In this document: piece after piece, positions 7,409-15,440 of the stretch
Layout: every line of letters begins with the position of its first letter
How positions within the stretch are numbered: position 1 is the first letter of the stretch
NCBI RefSeq assembly: GCF_014648075.1
Contig: NZ_BMQK01000007.1
Coordinates: 152,938 to 216,937 of the forward strand
Origin: Streptomyces ruber
Lineage (GTDB): Bacteria > Actinomycetota > Actinomycetes > Streptomycetales > Streptomycetaceae
Direction: 5' to 3'
Length of the DNA: 64,000 bases
Notes under the pieces: generated by a model
The model's input: the letters and a program-made list of their open reading frames with translations, nothing else
What the model was told of the DNA's origin: nothing
Database searches by the model: none
Position numbers and translations under genes: made by a program

Positions 7409-8680
7409 CTACGACAGCTCCCCCCGCCCCTGCCGCGGCAGGTCCAGTGCCGCGACCGCCGGTGAGTGGCAGTACTCCCGGACCGCGCTGGTCCGCGCCA
7501 CCACGCGCCCCCGGTGCACCACGATCCGGCTGTACGCCAGGGACAGCGCCCCCGCCAGCCGGCCGCCGCGGACGGCGAGGAGCTCGGCCGGGAAACCGGC
7601 CTCCACACGGACCTCTGGCAACCCGAGCATCGCGCGCGCCGACGAGCTGACGGCGTCGTAGGCGTCCTCCGGGCGGAGCCCGTACCGCGAGGCCAGCAGG
7701 TACGCGGCCTCCAGCGGATCGCCCCGGCCCACGGGGTTCGACACGTCACGCAACGCCCCGCTGCCGGCCGCCACCCGTACCCCGGCCGTCCGCAGCAGCC
7801 GTACGGGAGCCGTGCCGCGCCCGTCCACACTCCCGCAGCCGCCCTGCGGCAGACACACGACGGTCACCCCGGCCGCGGCCAACTGGTCCGCCGCGCGCGC
7901 CGCCGCGTCCGAGGGCAGGTCCCCGAGCCCTCCGCAGGGCCCGAGGGCCACCCCCGGCCGCAGCCCGCCCGCCATCGTCGCGAGGCGGCCGAGCCGGACG
8001 GGATCGGACCCGTCGACGTGCAGGTCCACCGGGCAGGCGTACTCGGCGGCGAGCTTGAGGACGGCCTCGACGTAACCCGTGGGATCCGGGTCCGCGTCGG
8101 GGCAGCCGCCCACCACGGACGCGCCCATCTCGACCGCCTCCCGCAGCATCGCCAGCCCGTCCGCCCCGGCGAGCCCGGTCAGGACCCGGGGCATCGCCAC
8201 GGCCGTCAACTCCGCCAGCCCGCGCAGCGCCCGCCGGGCCCGGAGCACGGCCGCGAGCGCGCCCAGCCCCTGTACGTCGCCGACGTGGATGTGCGAGCGC
8301 AGCGCCGTGACGCCGTGCGCGAGCTGCAGGAGGGTCGCCTCGGTGGCACGCCGCTGGACCTCGTGGGGGGCGTACGAGACCGGTCCGGCCACGTCGGCCG
8401 ACAGCGCCGTGTCGCTGTGGGCGTGCGGCTCGGCGGGCGCCGGCAGGAGCAGATAGCCGCCGAGGTCCACGCGCGCGATGGACGAGCCCCGGGTCCCGGC
8501 CACTCCCGTGGTGAGGCTCCCGGCGGTACCGACCGCCTCGATGCGCCCGCGGCCCAGCCGTACGTCCACGGTCCGGCCGTCGGTGAGCCGCGCCCCGCAC
8601 AGCAGCAGCGCGGATCCCGTGCCCGGTCCCGACGAGGAACCCGACGGAAAGCGGGAGGGCTGCGGCTGGCTGTCGGGCAT
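7409..8680 (-). CDS. Amidohydrolase/cytosine deaminase-like protein with incomplete metal site
   Basis: 423-residue protein of the cytosine-deaminase branch of the amidohydrolase superfamily. An N-terminal beta domain (residues 24-80) leads into the barrel with the first metal motif PHAHSD (85-90) and a later DLHVDGSD (219-226). The family normally has HxDE at this second point, a Ser-His further on, and a (G)HDD/GSD motif before the last helices. Here these positions read HVDG, GPCG (247-250) and GSGA (306-309). The fourth-strand His and the catalytic Glu and Asp therefore appear lost. It may be an inactive paralogue or have a changed chemistry. Start ATG has AGGAG upstream. Confidence 0.75.
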   Translation of the reverse strand: MPDSQPQPSRFPSGSSSGPGTGSALLLCGARLTDGRTVDVRLGRGRIEAVGTAGSLTTGVAGTRGSSIARVDLGGYLLLPAPAEPHAHSDTALSADVAGPVSYAPHEVQRRATEATLLQLAHGVTALRSHIHVGDVQGLGALAAVLRARRALRGLAELTAVAMPRVLTGLAGADGLAMLREAVEMGASVVGGCPDADPDPTGYVEAVLKLAAEYACPVDLHVDGSDPVRLGRLATMAGGLRPGVALGPCGGLGDLPSDAAARAADQLAAAGVTVVCLPQGGCGSVDGRGTAPVRLLRTAGVRVAAGSGALRDVSNPVGRGDPLEAAYLLASRYGLRPEDAYDAVSSSARAMLGLPEVRVEAGFPAELLAVRGGRLAGALSLAYSRIVVHRGRVVARTSAVREYCHSPAVAALDLPRQGRGELS

Positions 8681-9034
8681 CGCACTCCTGGGGTAGGGCT
8701 GCGGCGCGGAGGGGGCGCCTGGTCACGCAGCGTGAGTCGAGCCTAGGACGGCCGGGCCTTGGCTTCAGGGAGGAGCGCAATAGTCGTACCGGTGTGGTTC
8801 CCGGTGGCGGTGGTACGCCGCCAGGGCCCCGTCCGCCGGACGCCGCACACCGCGGTCGACCCGGGAGAGCCTGCCCGCAGGGCTTCACGCGCGCGGTTGT
8901 GCCCGGTGGGACGGCAGGGGCCGGTGCGGCGCGTCAGGGGACGTACCGGGAAACGGGCCGGGAACAGGTCGGGGCGGGCACCGCGAAACGGATTTGGGGG
9001 AACGGCGGTGGGGCGTGTAATGTCTTCATCGCTC
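8681..9034. other. Gene-free interval before the tRNA-Thr/tRNA-Met cluster
   Basis: About 350 bases between the divergent amidohydrolase gene and the first tRNA. Apart from the promoter described at 8994-9021 and the amidohydrolase leader, I see no coding frame with a credible start or composition, and no strong hairpin. Confidence 0.6.
8994..9021 (+). promoter_or_regulatory. Candidate promoter for tRNA-Thr/tRNA-Met/rpmG
   Basis: TTGGGG at 8994-8999 and TGTAAT at 9016-9021 with a 16-base spacer, the -10 ending 13 bases before the 5' end of tRNA-Thr. It fits a housekeeping (HrdB) promoter with a moderate -35 element. Confidence 0.5.
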
Positions 9035-9107
9035 GCCCCAATAGCTCAGTCGGCAGAGCGTCTCCATGGTAAGGAGAAGGTCAACGGTTCGATTCCGTTT
9101 TGGGGCT
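9035..9107 (+). tRNA. tRNA-Thr (GGT)
   Basis: 73-nt cloverleaf. Acceptor GCCCCAA pairs with TTGGGGC, the D arm contains AGCTCAGTCGGCAGAGC, the anticodon stem TCTCC/GGAGA encloses the loop ATGGTAA giving anticodon GGT, and the T arm is ACGG-TTCGATT-CCGT. CCA is not encoded (CTCT follows). Confidence 0.95.
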
Positions 9108-9153
9108 CTGGTGTGAGAGGTACCCGTCGCGAGGCGGGGCTCGATCGCATCAC

Positions 9154-9226
9154 AGCGGTGTAGCTCAGTCGGTAGAGCAAGCGGCTCATAATCGCTGTGT
9201 CACCGGTTCAAGTCCGGTCACCGCTA
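9154..9226 (+). tRNA. tRNA-Met (CAT)
   Basis: 73-nt cloverleaf with acceptor AGCGGTG/CACCGCT, D arm AGCTCAGTCGGTAGAGC, anticodon loop CTCATAA (anticodon CAT) and T arm ACCGG-TTCAAGT-CCGGT. The encoded CCA follows at 9227-9229. The A1-T72 acceptor pair and lack of the initiator-type GGG/CCC anticodon stem mark it as elongator Met. It lies 46 bases after tRNA-Thr and 86 before rpmG, the conserved actinobacterial order. Confidence 0.95.
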
Positions 9227-9314
9227 CCACAAGTAGCCGATTGCGGGGTCGGTCCTTCGATCGGCTACTCTTTCTGCGTTAATCAAGTCAATCCGTTCGT
9301 CAAGGAGCACTCAC

Positions 9315-9479
9315 GTGGCTGCCACCGACGTCCGCCCGAAGATCACGCTGGCCTGCGTGGAGTGCAAGGAGCGGAACTACATCACCAAGAAGAACCGGCG
9401 CAACAACCCGGATCGTCTTGAAATGAAGAAGCACTGCCCGCGTTGCAACGCGCACACCGCGCACCGCGAGACGCGCTGA
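9315..9479 (+). CDS. rpmG: 50S ribosomal protein L33
   Basis: 54-residue L33 protein of the large ribosomal subunit. The sequence has the zinc-ribbon form with CVEC near the N-terminus and CPRC near the C-terminus, i.e. the C+ (zinc-containing) paralogue. The start is GTG at 9315 with AAGGAG upstream. It is the usual first protein gene after tRNA-Thr and tRNA-Met in actinobacteria and is followed by the two dehydratase genes, an arrangement also seen around hadABC in mycobacteria. Confidence 0.95.
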   Translation: MAATDVRPKITLACVECKERNYITKKNRRNNPDRLEMKKHCPRCNAHTAHRETR

Positions 9480-9583
9480 TTCAGGCTCGTACACGAGGCC
9501 GCCCCCACTGAACGGGGGGCGGCCTCGTGTCGTTCTCTGAGTCGATACCGGTCAGTATCGAACAAGCAGGAGGTGCCGAGCCC

Positions 9584-10039
9584 ATGCCGCTCGACCAGTC
9601 CTTCGTGGGGCGGACCTATCCGCCCACCGACCCCTATGAGGTCGGCCGGGAGAAGATCCGCGAGTTCGCGGAGGCAGTGGGAGACACCAACCCGGCGTAC
9701 ACGGACCCGGAGGCCGCGAAGGCGCTCGGGTACGCCGATGTGATCGCTCCGCCGACCTTCGTTTTCTCGATCACCTTCAAGGCCGCGGGACAGGTCGTCG
9801 AGGACCCTCAGCTGGGCCTCGACTACAGCCGTGTGGTGCACGGGGACCAGAAGTTCGCCTACACGCGCCCGGTGCGCGCCGGCGACCGGCTCGCGATCAC
9901 CTCCACCATCGAAACGATCAAGTCCATGGCCGGCCACGACGTCCTGACCGTCCGGGGCGAGGTCCACGACGAGGCGGGCGAGCACGTGGTCACCGCCTGG
10001 ACCAAGCTCGTGGCCCGTGGCGAGGACGAGGAGGCGTGA
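9584..10039 (+). CDS. MaoC-like (R)-hydratase subunit, FAS1-like dehydratase N domain (HadA-like)
   Basis: 151-residue single hot-dog protein of the UPF0336/MaoC N-terminal dehydratase type. Conserved features include AVGDTNPAYTD (about residues 33-43) and APPTFVFSITF, which form the scaffold half of a heterodimeric (R)-specific enoyl hydratase. The catalytic Asp/His dyad is supplied by the partner encoded next door. The ATG at 9584 follows AGGAGG. Position after rpmG and before the catalytic subunit parallels mycobacterial hadA-hadB, whose product dehydrates 3-hydroxyacyl-ACP. The exact substrate in this organism is unknown. Confidence 0.8.
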   Translation: MPLDQSFVGRTYPPTDPYEVGREKIREFAEAVGDTNPAYTDPEAAKALGYADVIAPPTFVFSITFKAAGQVVEDPQLGLDYSRVVHGDQKFAYTRPVRAGDRLAITSTIETIKSMAGHDVLTVRGEVHDEAGEHVVTAWTKLVARGEDEEA

Positions 10040-10043
10040 GTCG

Positions 10044-10472
10044 ATGACGGCCAAGGTTCAGTACGCGGACGTCGAGGTCGGCACCGAGCTGCCCGCCCAG
10101 ACCTTCCCCGTGACCCGCGCCACGCTCGTGCAGTACGCGGGCGCGTCCGGGGACTTCAACCCGATCCACTGGAACGAGAAGTTCGCCAAGGAGGTCGGGC
10201 TGCCGGACGTCATCGCGCACGGCATGTTCACCATGGCCGAGGCGATCCGGGTGGTCACCGACTGGGTGGGCGACCCGGGTGCGGTCGTCGAGTACGGTGT
10301 CCGCTTCACCCGGCCCGTCGTCGTCCCGAACGACGACCAGGGTGCGACCATCGAGGTCAGCGGCAAGGTCGCGGCCAAGCTGGACGACGACACGGTCCGC
10401 GTCGACCTCCTGGTGAAGAGCGCCGGCCAGAAGGTGCTCGGCATGTCCCGGGCTGTCGTACGGCTCGCCTGA
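10044..10472 (+). CDS. MaoC-like dehydratase, catalytic subunit (HadB-like)
   Basis: 142-residue hot-dog protein. The hydratase-2 motif is present: GDFNPIHWNEKFAK (about residues 38-51), where the Asp and His form the catalytic dyad, followed by VIAHGMFTMA. It is only four bases downstream of the preceding dehydratase subunit, indicating translational coupling and heterodimer formation. The likely reaction is dehydration of (3R)-hydroxyacyl thioesters in fatty acid or related synthesis. A strong terminator follows. Start ATG at 10044 overlaps the region of the upstream stop codon, with GAGGAGG as ribosome-binding site. Confidence 0.82.
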   Translation: MTAKVQYADVEVGTELPAQTFPVTRATLVQYAGASGDFNPIHWNEKFAKEVGLPDVIAHGMFTMAEAIRVVTDWVGDPGAVVEYGVRFTRPVVVPNDDQGATIEVSGKVAAKLDDDTVRVDLLVKSAGQKVLGMSRAVVRLA

Positions 10473-10484
10473 ACAACGCACATG

Positions 10485-10519
10485 TAAGGGGCGCCCTCCA
10501 CTGCGGGGCGCCCCTTACT
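10485..10519 (+). terminator. Terminator after the dehydratase pair
   Basis: A 13-bp perfect stem: GTAAGGGGCGCCC (10485-10497) pairs with GGGCGCCCCTTAC (10507-10519), 9-base loop. No T-tract, as is usual in Streptomyces. Confidence 0.75.
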
Positions 10520-10526
10520 CATGACC

Positions 10527-10585
10527 TTACGCACGGCCGTGCGCATGGGGGCGGCACGGCCTTACGCATGGCCGTGCGCATGGGG
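10527..10585 (+). repeat. 25-bp direct repeat upstream of murB
   Basis: A 25-base unit starting CTTACGCA at 10527-10551 recurs at 10561-10585 with a single mismatch, period 34. Each copy carries the inner (near-)palindrome GCACGGCCGTGC (first copy perfect, second GCATGGCCGTGC). It lies 40 bases before the murB start, so it could be a leader or operator duplication. Confidence 0.65.
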
Positions 10586-10624
10586 TCGAAGGGGGAGCCG
10601 GCCCCGTCTCGTACCCTTGTGCCC

Positions 10625-11680
10625 GTGCAGGAACTCCACGACGCCCCGCTCGCCCCGCTGACCACCTTCCGGCTCGGCGGCCCCGCGGACCGGCTGATCA
10701 CCGCGACGACCGACGCCGAAGTGATCGCCGCCGTGCGGGAGGCCGACGACTCCGGGACGCCGCTGCTGCTGATCGGCGGCGGATCGAACCTGGTCATCGG
10801 TGACAAGGGGTTCGCCGGAACCGCGCTCGTCGTCGCGACCGAGGGGTTCTCGCTCGACGGCACCCGGCTGGAACTGGCCGCCGGCGAGGTGTGGACCGAC
10901 GCGGTGGCCCGCGTCGTCGAGGCCGGGCTCGGGGGCATCGAGTGCCTCGCCGGGATCCCCGGTTCCGCGGGCGCGACGCCGATCCAGAACGTCGGCGCGT
11001 ACGGCCAGGAGGTCGCGTCCACCGTCACCGAGGTGGTCGCCTACGACCGCGTCGCTCGCGAGACGGTCACCCTCCCGAACGCCGACTGCGCCTTCTCGTA
11101 CCGCCACAGCCGCTTCAAGGCCGACCCCGGACGCTACGTGGTGCTGCGCGTCCGCTTCGCGCTGGAGGACGCGGACGGGATGTCGGCGCCCGTCCGGTAC
11201 GCCGAGACGGCCCGCACCCTCGGTGTCGGGGTCGGCGAGCGGGTGCCCCTCGCCGCGGCCCGCGAGGCGGTGCTGAAGCTCCGCGCGGGGAAGGGCATGG
11301 TGCTCGACCCCGAGGACCACGACACCTGGTCCGCCGGATCGTTCTTCACCAACCCGATCCTCACGGACGAGGCGTTCGCCGCGTTCCGCGCGCGCGTGGA
11401 GGCGCGCCTGGGCGCCGGCGTCGTGCCGCCCGCCTATCCCGCGGGCGACGGGTACACCAAGACCTCCGCCGCCTGGCTGATCGACAGGGCGGGCTTCACG
11501 AAGGGGTACGGCACCGGGCCCGCCCGCATCTCGACCAAGCACACCCTCGCCCTCACCAACCGGGGCGGAGCCACCACCGAGGACCTGCTCGCCCTCGCCC
11601 GTGAGGTCGTCGCCGGGGTCCGGGACGCCTTCGGGATCACCCTCGTCAACGAGCCGGTGACGGTGGGCGTCAGCCTCTGA
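10625..11680 (+). CDS. murB: UDP-N-acetylenolpyruvoylglucosamine reductase
   Basis: 351-residue FAD-dependent reductase for the second committed step of peptidoglycan precursor synthesis, making UDP-MurNAc with NADPH. FAD-binding motifs LLIGGGSNLVI and the glycine-rich GIPGSAGATPIQNVGAYGQE are present, as are the SYRHSRF segment and the C-terminal DPEDHDTWSAGSFFTNPIL carrying the catalytic Ser. The GTG at 10625 (peptide VQELHDAPLAPLTTF) is chosen because family members begin this way; longer in-frame starts would overlap the direct repeat. Transcribed alone behind a terminator. Confidence 0.92.
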   Translation: MQELHDAPLAPLTTFRLGGPADRLITATTDAEVIAAVREADDSGTPLLLIGGGSNLVIGDKGFAGTALVVATEGFSLDGTRLELAAGEVWTDAVARVVEAGLGGIECLAGIPGSAGATPIQNVGAYGQEVASTVTEVVAYDRVARETVTLPNADCAFSYRHSRFKADPGRYVVLRVRFALEDADGMSAPVRYAETARTLGVGVGERVPLAAAREAVLKLRAGKGMVLDPEDHDTWSAGSFFTNPILTDEAFAAFRARVEARLGAGVVPPAYPAGDGYTKTSAAWLIDRAGFTKGYGTGPARISTKHTLALTNRGGATTEDLLALAREVVAGVRDAFGITLVNEPVTVGVSL

Positions 11681-11705
11681 GGCTCCCGCCCCGTACGGTG
11701 AGCGC

Positions 11706-12338
11706 CTAGTAGGCCACCCCGACCGTCTGCTTCACCGTCCCCGGGTCGCCGGCCGCCGCCAGCATCGCGTGGGCCACGTCCGCGCGGGCCAGCGTGCGTC
11801 CCGCGCGCGGGACACCGCCGACGGCCGTGCGGTAGGTGCCGGTCAGCGGACCGTCGGTGAGCTTGGGCGGGCGTACCGAGGTCCAGTCCGCGGCGCTGCG
11901 TTCCAGCTCGGCCTCCATCTCCCTCAGGTCCGCGTAGGTGTCGGCGAGGACCCTCCGGAGTATCGCGCGCACCACGCGGTCGACGACCGGGTCGTCCTGC
12001 GGCGGCGGGGCGAGCGGGGCGGCGCTCACGACCACGATCCGCAGGACGCCCGCGGAGTCCATCGCGCGCAGCACCGTACGGGTCAGCCGGGCGGCGACCC
12101 CGGCGTCCTTGCGCGACCGGGCCCCGAGACCCGACAGCACCGCGTCCCGGCCGGTCAGCGCGGGCAGCAGCGGCCCCGGGTCCGTCAGGTCGGCGCCGGC
12201 CACCTCCAGCCCCTCGCCCGTCACGGTCAGGCGGGCCGGGTCCCGGACGACGGCGGTGACCTGGTGGCCCGCGGCCAGCGCCAGCCGGACGATCTCCTGG
12301 CCGACCCCGCCCGTCGCACCGAACACGGTGAGTCTCAT
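11706..12338 (-). CDS. NAD(P)H-binding protein (atypical SDR)
   Basis: 210-residue NAD(P)-binding protein. The N-terminus MRLTVFGATGGVGQEIVR has the GATGGxG dinucleotide loop of the extended/atypical SDR (NmrA-like) group; later VLSGLGARSRKDAG and RIVVVSAAPLA form strands 4 and 5. A canonical YxxxK pair is not obvious. ATG at 12338 has GGGAGGG upstream. It is divergent from a TetR gene and the two share a 67-base promoter region with an operator-like inverted repeat, so it is the likely target of that repressor. Confidence 0.8.
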   Translation of the reverse strand: MRLTVFGATGGVGQEIVRLALAAGHQVTAVVRDPARLTVTGEGLEVAGADLTDPGPLLPALTGRDAVLSGLGARSRKDAGVAARLTRTVLRAMDSAGVLRIVVVSAAPLAPPPQDDPVVDRVVRAILRRVLADTYADLREMEAELERSAADWTSVRPPKLTDGPLTGTYRTAVGGVPRAGRTLARADVAHAMLAAAGDPGTVKQTVGVAY

Positions 12339-12354
12339 GGTGTCCCTCCCCGAG

Positions 12355-12374
12355 GTGGGTAAGTGCTCACTCAC
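12355..12374. promoter_or_regulatory. Putative TetR operator between divergent genes
   Basis: A 20-bp imperfect inverted repeat, GTGGGTAAGTGCTCACTCAC, 14 of 20 positions symmetric. It lies between the NAD-binding gene and the TetR gene and resembles GTGAGT-n-ACTCAC TetR operators. It probably mediates autoregulation and control of the divergent gene. Confidence 0.45.
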
Positions 12375-12405
12375 CCGTCAACCCTCTCCGCCAGCAGGGA
12401 GTGCC

Positions 12406-13014
12406 GTGCAGCAGAAACCGGCCAGGATCCGCATCCTCGACGCCGCCCACGAGCTGATGACGACCCTGGGGCTCGCGCGGGTCACGACCAAGGAGATCGC
12501 CAGGACGGCGGGCTGCTCGGAGGCCGCGCTCTACAAGTACTTCGCGAGCAAGGAGGAGCTCTTCGTCGACGTGCTGCGCGAGCGGCTGGGGCCCCTCCTG
12601 GAGAGGCTCACGGCGGAGCCGGGGGAGCGCGGTGTCGAGGAGAATCTGACGGAGATCGCCCGCCGGGCCGCCCTCTTCTACGAACAGAGCTTCCCGATCG
12701 CCGCGTCCCTGTACGCGGAGCCGCAGCTCAAGCGCCGGCACGAACAGGCCATGCGGGAGATGGGCAGCGGCCCGCACATCCCGATCCAGGGACTGGACGC
12801 CTACCTCCGGGCCGAACAGCGCGCCGGCCGCATCCACCCGTCCGCCGACACCTTCGCGGCCGCCTCACTGTTTCTGGGCGCCTGCGCGGAGCGGGCGTTC
12901 GCCTACGACGCGACGGAGGAGGCGCGCCCGCCGCTCGACACCTTCGCCCCCGCCTTCGCCCGCACGCTCCTGCGCGGGATCTCCCCGGAAGCCGGGCCCC
13001 CGGAGGCGTCCTGA
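12406..13014 (+). CDS. TetR/AcrR family transcriptional regulator
   Basis: 202-residue repressor. The N-terminal HTH is clear: RILDAAHELMTTLGLARVTTKEIARTAGCSEAALYKYFASKEEL (residues about 8-51; given here only as the region), with the typical YKYF of the recognition helix. The C-terminal ligand domain is unassigned. The GTG at 12406 follows AGGGAG and gives the normal short N-terminus. It is divergent from the NAD(P)-binding gene, suggesting local regulation, and is convergent with add across a 16-base hairpin. Confidence 0.88.
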   Translation: MQQKPARIRILDAAHELMTTLGLARVTTKEIARTAGCSEAALYKYFASKEELFVDVLRERLGPLLERLTAEPGERGVEENLTEIARRAALFYEQSFPIAASLYAEPQLKRRHEQAMREMGSGPHIPIQGLDAYLRAEQRAGRIHPSADTFAAASLFLGACAERAFAYDATEEARPPLDTFAPAFARTLLRGISPEAGPPEAS

Positions 13015-13030
13015 ACGGCCGTGCGGCCGT
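13015..13030. terminator. Short bidirectional hairpin between tetR and add
   Basis: ACGGCCG and CGGCCGT (13015-13021 and 13024-13030) form a 7-bp stem with a 2-base gap, touching both stop codons of the convergent genes. Confidence 0.45.
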
Positions 13031-14070
13031 CAGGAGACCGGCGCGGTCAGCCAGTCGTCCACGCCGGAGAGCAGCTTCCGCTTGACGTCCTCCGGGGCCG
13101 CCGAGCCCCGTACCGACTGCCGTGCCAGCTCGGCGAGCTCCGCGTCCGAGAAGGCGTGATGGCGGCGCGCGATCTCGTACTGGGCCGCCAGCCGCGAGCC
13201 GAACAGCAGCGGGTCGTCCGCGCCGAGCGCCATCGGCACCCCCGCCTCGAACAGTGTCCTCAGGGGCACGTCCTCCGGCTTCTCGTACACCCCGAGGGCC
13301 ACGTTCGACGCGGGGCAGACCTCGCAGGTCACCTGCCGGTCGGCCAGCCGCTGCAGCAGCCGCGCGTCCTCCGCGGCCCGCACCCCGTGCCCGATCCGGG
13401 AGGCGTGCAGGTCGTCCAGGCAGTCGCGGACCGACGAGGGGCCGGTCAGCTCGCCGCCGTGCGGCGCGGCCATCAGCCCGCCCTCCCGGGCGATGTGGAA
13501 GGCCCGGTCGAAGTCCCGGGCCATGCCCCGCCGCTCGTCGTTGGAGAGGCCGAAGCCGACGATGCCGCGGTCCCGGTAGCGCACGGCCAGCCGGGCCAGC
13601 GTGCGCGCGTCCAGCGGGTGCTTCATGCGGTTGGCGGCGATCAGGACGCGCATCCCGAGACCGGTCTCGCGCGACGCCGTGTCCACCGCGTCGAGGATGA
13701 TCTCCAGGGCCGGGATGAGCCCGCCCAGCCGGGGGGCGTACGACGTCGGGTCGACCTGGATCTCCAGCCAGCCGGAGCCGTCCCGGACGTCCTCCTCGGC
13801 CGCCTCGCGGACCAGGCGCTGGATGTCCTCGGGCTGTCTCAGGCAGGACCGCGCCGCGTCGTACAGCCGCTGGAAGCGGAACCAGCCCCGCTCGTCCGTC
13901 GCCCGCAGTCTCGGCGGTTCGCCGCCGCTCAGGGCGTCGGTCAGCGCGTCGGGCAGCCGTACGCCGTACTTGTCCGCGAGTTCGAGGAGGGTGGAGGGCC
14001 GCATGGACCCGGTGAAGTGCAGGTGAAGATGGGCCTTGGGCAGCTCAGACAGATCACGCACGTGCTCCAT
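13030..14070 (-). CDS. add: Adenosine deaminase
   Basis: 346-residue zinc enzyme converting adenosine to inosine in purine salvage. Key motifs are present: HLHLHFTGSM near the N-terminus (two zinc ligands), HGGE (about residues 193-196, catalytic His/Glu region), RIGHG around 217 with the third zinc His, CPASNVAL, and GADDPLLFG with the last Asp pair. Start ATG at 14070 gives MEHVRDLSELPKAHLHLH, as in other actinobacterial members; the upstream extension is unconserved. A variant Thr-Gly replaces the usual LEG after the second His, seen in the ADA-like subgroup, so adenine-type substrates cannot be excluded. Confidence 0.88.
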   Translation of the reverse strand: MEHVRDLSELPKAHLHLHFTGSMRPSTLLELADKYGVRLPDALTDALSGGEPPRLRATDERGWFRFQRLYDAARSCLRQPEDIQRLVREAAEEDVRDGSGWLEIQVDPTSYAPRLGGLIPALEIILDAVDTASRETGLGMRVLIAANRMKHPLDARTLARLAVRYRDRGIVGFGLSNDERRGMARDFDRAFHIAREGGLMAAPHGGELTGPSSVRDCLDDLHASRIGHGVRAAEDARLLQRLADRQVTCEVCPASNVALGVYEKPEDVPLRTLFEAGVPMALGADDPLLFGSRLAAQYEIARRHHAFSDAELAELARQSVRGSAAPEDVKRKLLSGVDDWLTAPVS

Positions 14071-14158
14071 TCCGCGATCCTGCCGCACGCCGCGTCCGCA
14101 TCGGTAGCGCTTTCCCCGATAGTGCTCTTTATCGCAAACAGCTGCGAAGAAACGTCGA

Positions 14159-14201
14159 AGCGGGCCGCGGCCCACTCACCGGAGTGGAGCGCGGCCCGCT
14201 G
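14159..14201. terminator. Terminator/hairpin between add and the aminotransferase
   Basis: AGCGGGCCGCGGCCCACTC... pairs with ...GAGTGGAGCGCGGCCCGCT across a CCG loop, with one bulge. It follows the aminotransferase stop on the minus strand and precedes add. Confidence 0.6.
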
Positions 14202-14213
14202 TGAGCCCGGATG

Positions 14214-15440
14214 TCAGTCCCGTGCCTCCGCCAGCAGCTTCTGGATCCGGCTGACGCCCTCGACGAGGTCCTCGTCACCGAGCGCGTACGACAGCCGCAG
14301 GTACCCCGGCGTGCCGAAGGCCTCGCCCGGGACCACCGCGACCTCGACCTCGTCCAGGATCAGTGCGGCCAGCTCGACGGAGCTCTGCGGGCGCCTGCCG
14401 CGGATCTCCTTGCCGATGAGGGCCTTCACCGACGGGTACGCGTAGAAGGCGCCCTCGGGCTCCGGGCAGACCACGCCGTCGATCTCGTTCAGCATCCGCA
14501 CGATCGTCCGGCGGCGGCGGTCGAAGGCCTCGCGCATCTCGGCGACGGCCGTCAGGTCACCGGAGACGGCGGCGATCGCGGCCGCCTGGGCGACGTTGGA
14601 GACGTTGGACGTGGCGTGCGACTGGAGGTTCGTCGCGGCCTTGACCACGTCCTTCGGGCCGATGACCCAGCCCACGCGCCAGCCCGTCATGGCGTACGTC
14701 TTGGCGACGCCGTTGACCACGATGCACTTGTCGCGCAGCTCGGGCAGGACCGCCGGCAGCGAGGTGAACGTCGCGTCCCCGTACACCAGGTGCTCGTAGA
14801 TCTCGTCCGTCAGCACCCACAGGCCGTGCTCGACGGCCCAGCGGCCGATCGCCTCGGCCTCCTCGGCGCTGTAGACGGCGCCGGTCGGGTTGGAGGGGGA
14901 GACGAAGAGGACGACCTTGGTCTTCTCCGTGCGCGCGGCCTCCAGCTGCTCGACCGAGACCCGGTAGCCGGTGGTCTCGTCGGCGACGACCTCGACCGGG
15001 ACACCGCCGGCGAGCCGGATGGACTCCGGGTACGTCGTCCAGTACGGCGCCGGGACGATGACCTCGTCGCCCGGGTCGAGGATCGCGGCGAAGGCCTCGT
15101 AGATGGCCTGCTTGCCGCCGTTGGTGACGAGGATCTGCGAGACCTCGGGCTCGTAGCCGGAGTCGCGCAGCGTCTTGGCGGCGATCGCGGCCTTGAGCTC
15201 GGGCAGGCCGCCCGCCGGCGTGTACCGGTGGTACTTCGGGTTCCTGCAGGCCTCTACGGCGGCCTCGACGATGTAGTCCGGAGTCGGGAAGTCGGGCTCA
15301 CCGGCCCCGAAACCGATCACCGGACGGCCGGCCGCCTTGAGGGCCTTGGCCTTGGCGTCCACGGCGAGGGTGGCGGACTCGGAGATCGCACCGACCCGGG
15401 CGGAGACCCGGCGCTCGGTGGGAGGGGTTGCAGCGCTCAT
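14214..15440 (-). CDS. Class I aminotransferase, aspartate aminotransferase type
   Basis: 408-residue PLP enzyme of fold type I, subgroup Ib aspartate aminotransferases. Recognisable parts: GFGAGEPDFPTP (substrate loop), VTNGGKQAIYEAF, SPSNPTGAVYS (phosphate/ring Asn), LTDEIYEHLVYGD (PLP-ring Asp) and GVAKTYAMTGWRVGW with the Schiff-base Lys, and the C-terminal YLRLSYALGDED with the carboxylate-binding Arg. It interconverts aspartate and oxaloacetate with 2-oxoglutarate/glutamate. ATG at 15440 gives the standard N-terminus. Upstream lies the tRNA-Trp promoter region on the other strand, as in other streptomycetes. Confidence 0.92.
   Translation of the reverse strand: MSAATPPTERRVSARVGAISESATLAVDAKAKALKAAGRPVIGFGAGEPDFPTPDYIVEAAVEACRNPKYHRYTPAGGLPELKAAIAAKTLRDSGYEPEVSQILVTNGGKQAIYEAFAAILDPGDEVIVPAPYWTTYPESIRLAGGVPVEVVADETTGYRVSVEQLEAARTEKTKVVLFVSPSNPTGAVYSAEEAEAIGRWAVEHGLWVLTDEIYEHLVYGDATFTSLPAVLPELRDKCIVVNGVAKTYAMTGWRVGWVIGPKDVVKAATNLQSHATSNVSNVAQAAAIAAVSGDLTAVAEMREAFDRRRRTIVRMLNEIDGVVCPEPEGAFYAYPSVKALIGKEIRGRRPQSSVELAALILDEVEVAVVPGEAFGTPGYLRLSYALGDEDLVEGVSRIQKLLAEARD

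Noticed and set aside
8759..9163. Open frame running across tRNA-Thr
   Set aside because: It overlaps a certain tRNA, has no ribosome-binding site and encodes an Arg/Gly-rich random peptide.
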